Source of the DNA: Solirubrobacteraceae bacterium
GTDB lineage: Bacteria; Actinomycetota; Thermoleophilia; Solirubrobacterales; Solirubrobacteraceae
NCBI GenBank assembly: GCA_030149625.1
Contig: JASLHP010000064.1
Span: forward strand, 1-8,588
DNA: 8,588 nt
Direction: 5' to 3'
Numbering within the stretch: position 1 is the first letter of the stretch; every line of letters begins with the position of its first letter. Of the stretch, positions 5,910 to 8,588 are shown one piece after another. The position numbers and the translations under genes were made by a program. A model generated the notes under the pieces. That model did not search any database. It was not told the origin of the DNA and worked only from the letters and a program-made list of their open reading frames with translations.

Positions 5910-5921
5910 GCCTCTCGCGCC

Positions 5922-6840
<919 letters not shown>

Positions 6841-6853
6841 CAGCGGCCGCCTT

Positions 6854-8425
6854 TCATTCGCTCAGTGGCGCGACGGTCACGAGCGCCGCGCTGCTCGGGT
6901 GCAGATCGACCGTCACCACGCCGCCGCTGTTGCTGGCGTGCGGCAGCCGCGCCGGCTGCGTCCAAGCGCCGTCGCCGGCGACGGCCTGCCCTCCCAACTC
7001 GACCCCTGTCAGCGCTTCGGGCGAGGGCGCGGTCAGCGAGAGGATCGTCGCGCCGTGGAAACCGGCTCCCACGTGCAGGTGCACGGCCACGCTGCGCGCA
7101 CCCGGCAGGTCGTCGTCGACGAGCACGTACTGCAGCGCGCCATCGGCGGCCTGGAACGTCGAGGCTTCGACATTCGGCCTGTGAGCGGGCGCGATCGTCG
7201 TGTGCAGCGGGCGCTCGCCGAGCAGCGACCTGGCGAGCAGCAGCGCGTACCACTCCGGCTGCGCGACGAGCGTGCCGTCCGCGAGGTCTTCGGCGTTCGG
7301 CGCACAGAGCGGCGTATAGCCTTCGCAGTTGGCGGGGTTGCCCTGCAGGTTGATCCCCGACGCGCCCAGCCTCATCGCCTGCGTCAAGTAGCTGACCGCC
7401 CACAGCGCCGACGCGAACGTATTGCTGATGCCAGGCACGCCGCCGCAGGAGACGGTGTTCGTCTCGTCGAGCCGAAACGGGACTTCGGTCTCGCGAGCCA
7501 CGAACAGGTAGCGCAGCAGCGAGCCTTCCTCCAGTTCGCGGATCCGGGGGCTGAGCAGGCGCGCGATGCTCGGCGGCGGCTGTTCGGCGCAGCCGAGCGG
7601 GTAGTGATGGCCGGTCAACAGCGCCGGATGCTCGTAGATGGCCTCGCTCAACCCCCACTTTTCATAGGCGCTCGACCCCGACGTGTCCGGGCCGGCGAGC
7701 GGGATGCCAGGCGCGAGCGCTTCGATCGCGCTGCGGTAGGACGCGATCTGTTCGTTGTACTGCACCGGCGTCCACGGCTGCGAGCGCAGGCCGTGCCGAG
7801 CGTAGGAGTCGGGCTCGGTGCCGAGCTCGATCGCGTCCAGCGATTCCCCGAGCGCCGCCTTCGCGGCCGCGGCCTCGCCCGCGGCGGTCTGGGGTTCGAA
7901 GTGGCCAAGACCGAGCGTCAGCAGCACGTGCCAGCCGCTGGCGGCCGCGAGGCTACCGAGTCCGTAGAGGCTCCCAGCTTCCAGCACACCGCGAGCCCAC
8001 GCCGGCCGCTGCAGCCGCGGTTCGCTCCACGCGATCTGTTCGTCCGCCGTGACACCGCCAAAGCGCAGCACGCCTGTGCCCAACGAGCGCAGCATCGTCA
8101 CCAGGTCGCCGCTGCTCGAGTAGCTCGCGATCGTGGCCAGACTGCCCACCTCGAACGACAGCCCGAGGAAGTTGCGCGGGACCGGCGGCGCCGGTTCCGC
8201 GCTCTCGCCACTCGACACCGAGATCGGGATCGGCCTGTCCTTCAGCGGAATCGATTGCTTTACGCGCGGCGGGCGACGCGCGGCCGAGGACACGGCGGCG
8301 TGCCTCAGGTCGGCGACCGCGAGCGCCGGCCTCAGCCGTCCACCGGCGCGGGCCGACGCCGGCGCCACCCCGAGCAGCCCCGCAAGCGGGACCGCGCCGA
8401 GCGCCAGCGGCACGCAGGCGCACAC
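6854..8425 (-). CDS. Secreted GH79-like glycoside hydrolase (beta-glucuronidase type)
   Basis: A 523-residue protein resembling GH79 retaining glycosidases, known to include beta-glucuronidases and heparanase-like enzymes. After an N-terminal secretion-type hydrophobic segment (about 4-26, with an APASARA-like cleavage site) and a basic linker, the catalytic barrel opens with FLGLSFEVGSL (86-96) and VLRFGGVTADE (119-129). ELGTEPD (200-206) holds the likely acid/base E204. RLDETNTVSCGGVPGISNTFASALW (318-342) holds the likely nucleophile E321, and the NTFASALW pattern is characteristic. The 117-residue spacing of the two glutamates fits the fold. PEWYALLLARSLLG (390-403) closes the barrel, and a beta-rich C-terminal domain (about 410-523) follows. 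GTG 8425 is the only standard start but lacks a clear ribosome site and a basic N-region. Neighbours are a partial gene 22 bases upstream and the MBL hydrolase downstream. Substrate specificity is unproven. Confidence 0.85.
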   Translation of the reverse strand: MCACVPLALGAVPLAGLLGVAPASARAGGRLRPALAVADLRHAAVSSAARRPPRVKQSIPLKDRPIPISVSSGESAEPAPPVPRNFLGLSFEVGSLATIASYSSSGDLVTMLRSLGTGVLRFGGVTADEQIAWSEPRLQRPAWARGVLEAGSLYGLGSLAAASGWHVLLTLGLGHFEPQTAAGEAAAAKAALGESLDAIELGTEPDSYARHGLRSQPWTPVQYNEQIASYRSAIEALAPGIPLAGPDTSGSSAYEKWGLSEAIYEHPALLTGHHYPLGCAEQPPPSIARLLSPRIRELEEGSLLRYLFVARETEVPFRLDETNTVSCGGVPGISNTFASALWAVSYLTQAMRLGASGINLQGNPANCEGYTPLCAPNAEDLADGTLVAQPEWYALLLARSLLGERPLHTTIAPAHRPNVEASTFQAADGALQYVLVDDDLPGARSVAVHLHVGAGFHGATILSLTAPSPEALTGVELGGQAVAGDGAWTQPARLPHASNSGGVVTVDLHPSSAALVTVAPLSE

Positions 8426-8447
8426 GGCGCGTGCCAGGCCCGTGCGA

Positions 8448-8588
8448 CTAGCGACCAGAGCTCACCGCGAACCAATCCGAGTCAAGCTCGCCCGCCTCCT
8501 CGCAGACCCCACGCACGACGTCCAAGACCGTACGACGGCCGATGTCCGCACGTTCGTCGTGCGTCATCGAGACAGGGGCGTCCGCTTC
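8448..8588 (-). CDS. C-terminal fragment of an unidentified leftward gene (cut by window edge)
   Basis: A leftward frame is open from the window edge to a TAG at 8450-8448, giving 46 residues. The translation looks protein-like: SMTHDERADIGRRTVLDVV, then RGVCEEAGELDSDWFAVSSGR, an amphipathic helix followed by an acidic and aromatic end. 35 of 46 codons end in G or C, consistent with coding in this genome. I do not recognise the family. It reads the same way as the GH79-like gene and ends 22 bases before that gene's GTG, so the two are probably in one transcription unit. The start lies outside the window. Confidence 0.55.
   Translation of the reverse strand, partial: EADAPVSMTHDERADIGRRTVLDVVRGVCEEAGELDSDWFAVSSGR

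Overview
The window looks like chromosomal DNA from a high-GC actinobacterium. Coding frames have strongly GC-biased third positions, GTG starts are frequent, and genes overlap by 4 bp. The family mix (MMPL pump, DrrA-type ABC exporter, GH79-like glycosidase, small PH-like protein) suggests a soil lineage such as the Thermoleophilia/Solirubrobacterales. That placement is an inference from style only; no marker gene is present.

Region 1 (1-342) holds the 5' end of a leftward gene cut by the window edge, possibly a MarR-type regulator, and a divergent intergenic stretch. That stretch has an AT-rich core, a palindrome (CCATTA-N7-TAATGG) overlapping a -10-like AATAAT, and a small hairpin in the presumed leader of the next gene.

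Region 2 (343-5112) is a rightward four-gene export operon: a 12-TM MMPL/RND-type transporter, a DrrA-like ABC ATPase, and two different ABC-2 permeases. Each of the three junctions is a 4-bp start/stop overlap, so the genes are probably translationally coupled. The second to fourth genes should form one heteromeric ABC exporter, and the MMPL protein may act alongside it on the same lipid, polyketide or drug-like substrate.

Region 3 (5114-5880) has a small leftward protein of a probable PH-like family, whose stop lies one base from the stop of the second permease. It is followed by an intergenic region rich in inverted repeats and a small XRE-type regulator reading rightward.

Region 4 (5922-8588) has a tRNA-Thr(GGT) reading rightward and, converging on it, a leftward cluster: the C-terminal end of an unidentified protein cut by the right edge, a secreted GH79-like glycosidase, and an MBL-fold hydrolase. 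The 3' end of the MBL gene runs antisense into the T-arm and acceptor of the tRNA.

No CRISPR array, insertion sequence, integrase or toxin-antitoxin pair was seen. The most interesting parts are the coupled MMPL-ABC export operon with its divergent regulatory region, the operator-like repeats in front of the XRE gene, and the CDS/tRNA antisense overlap.
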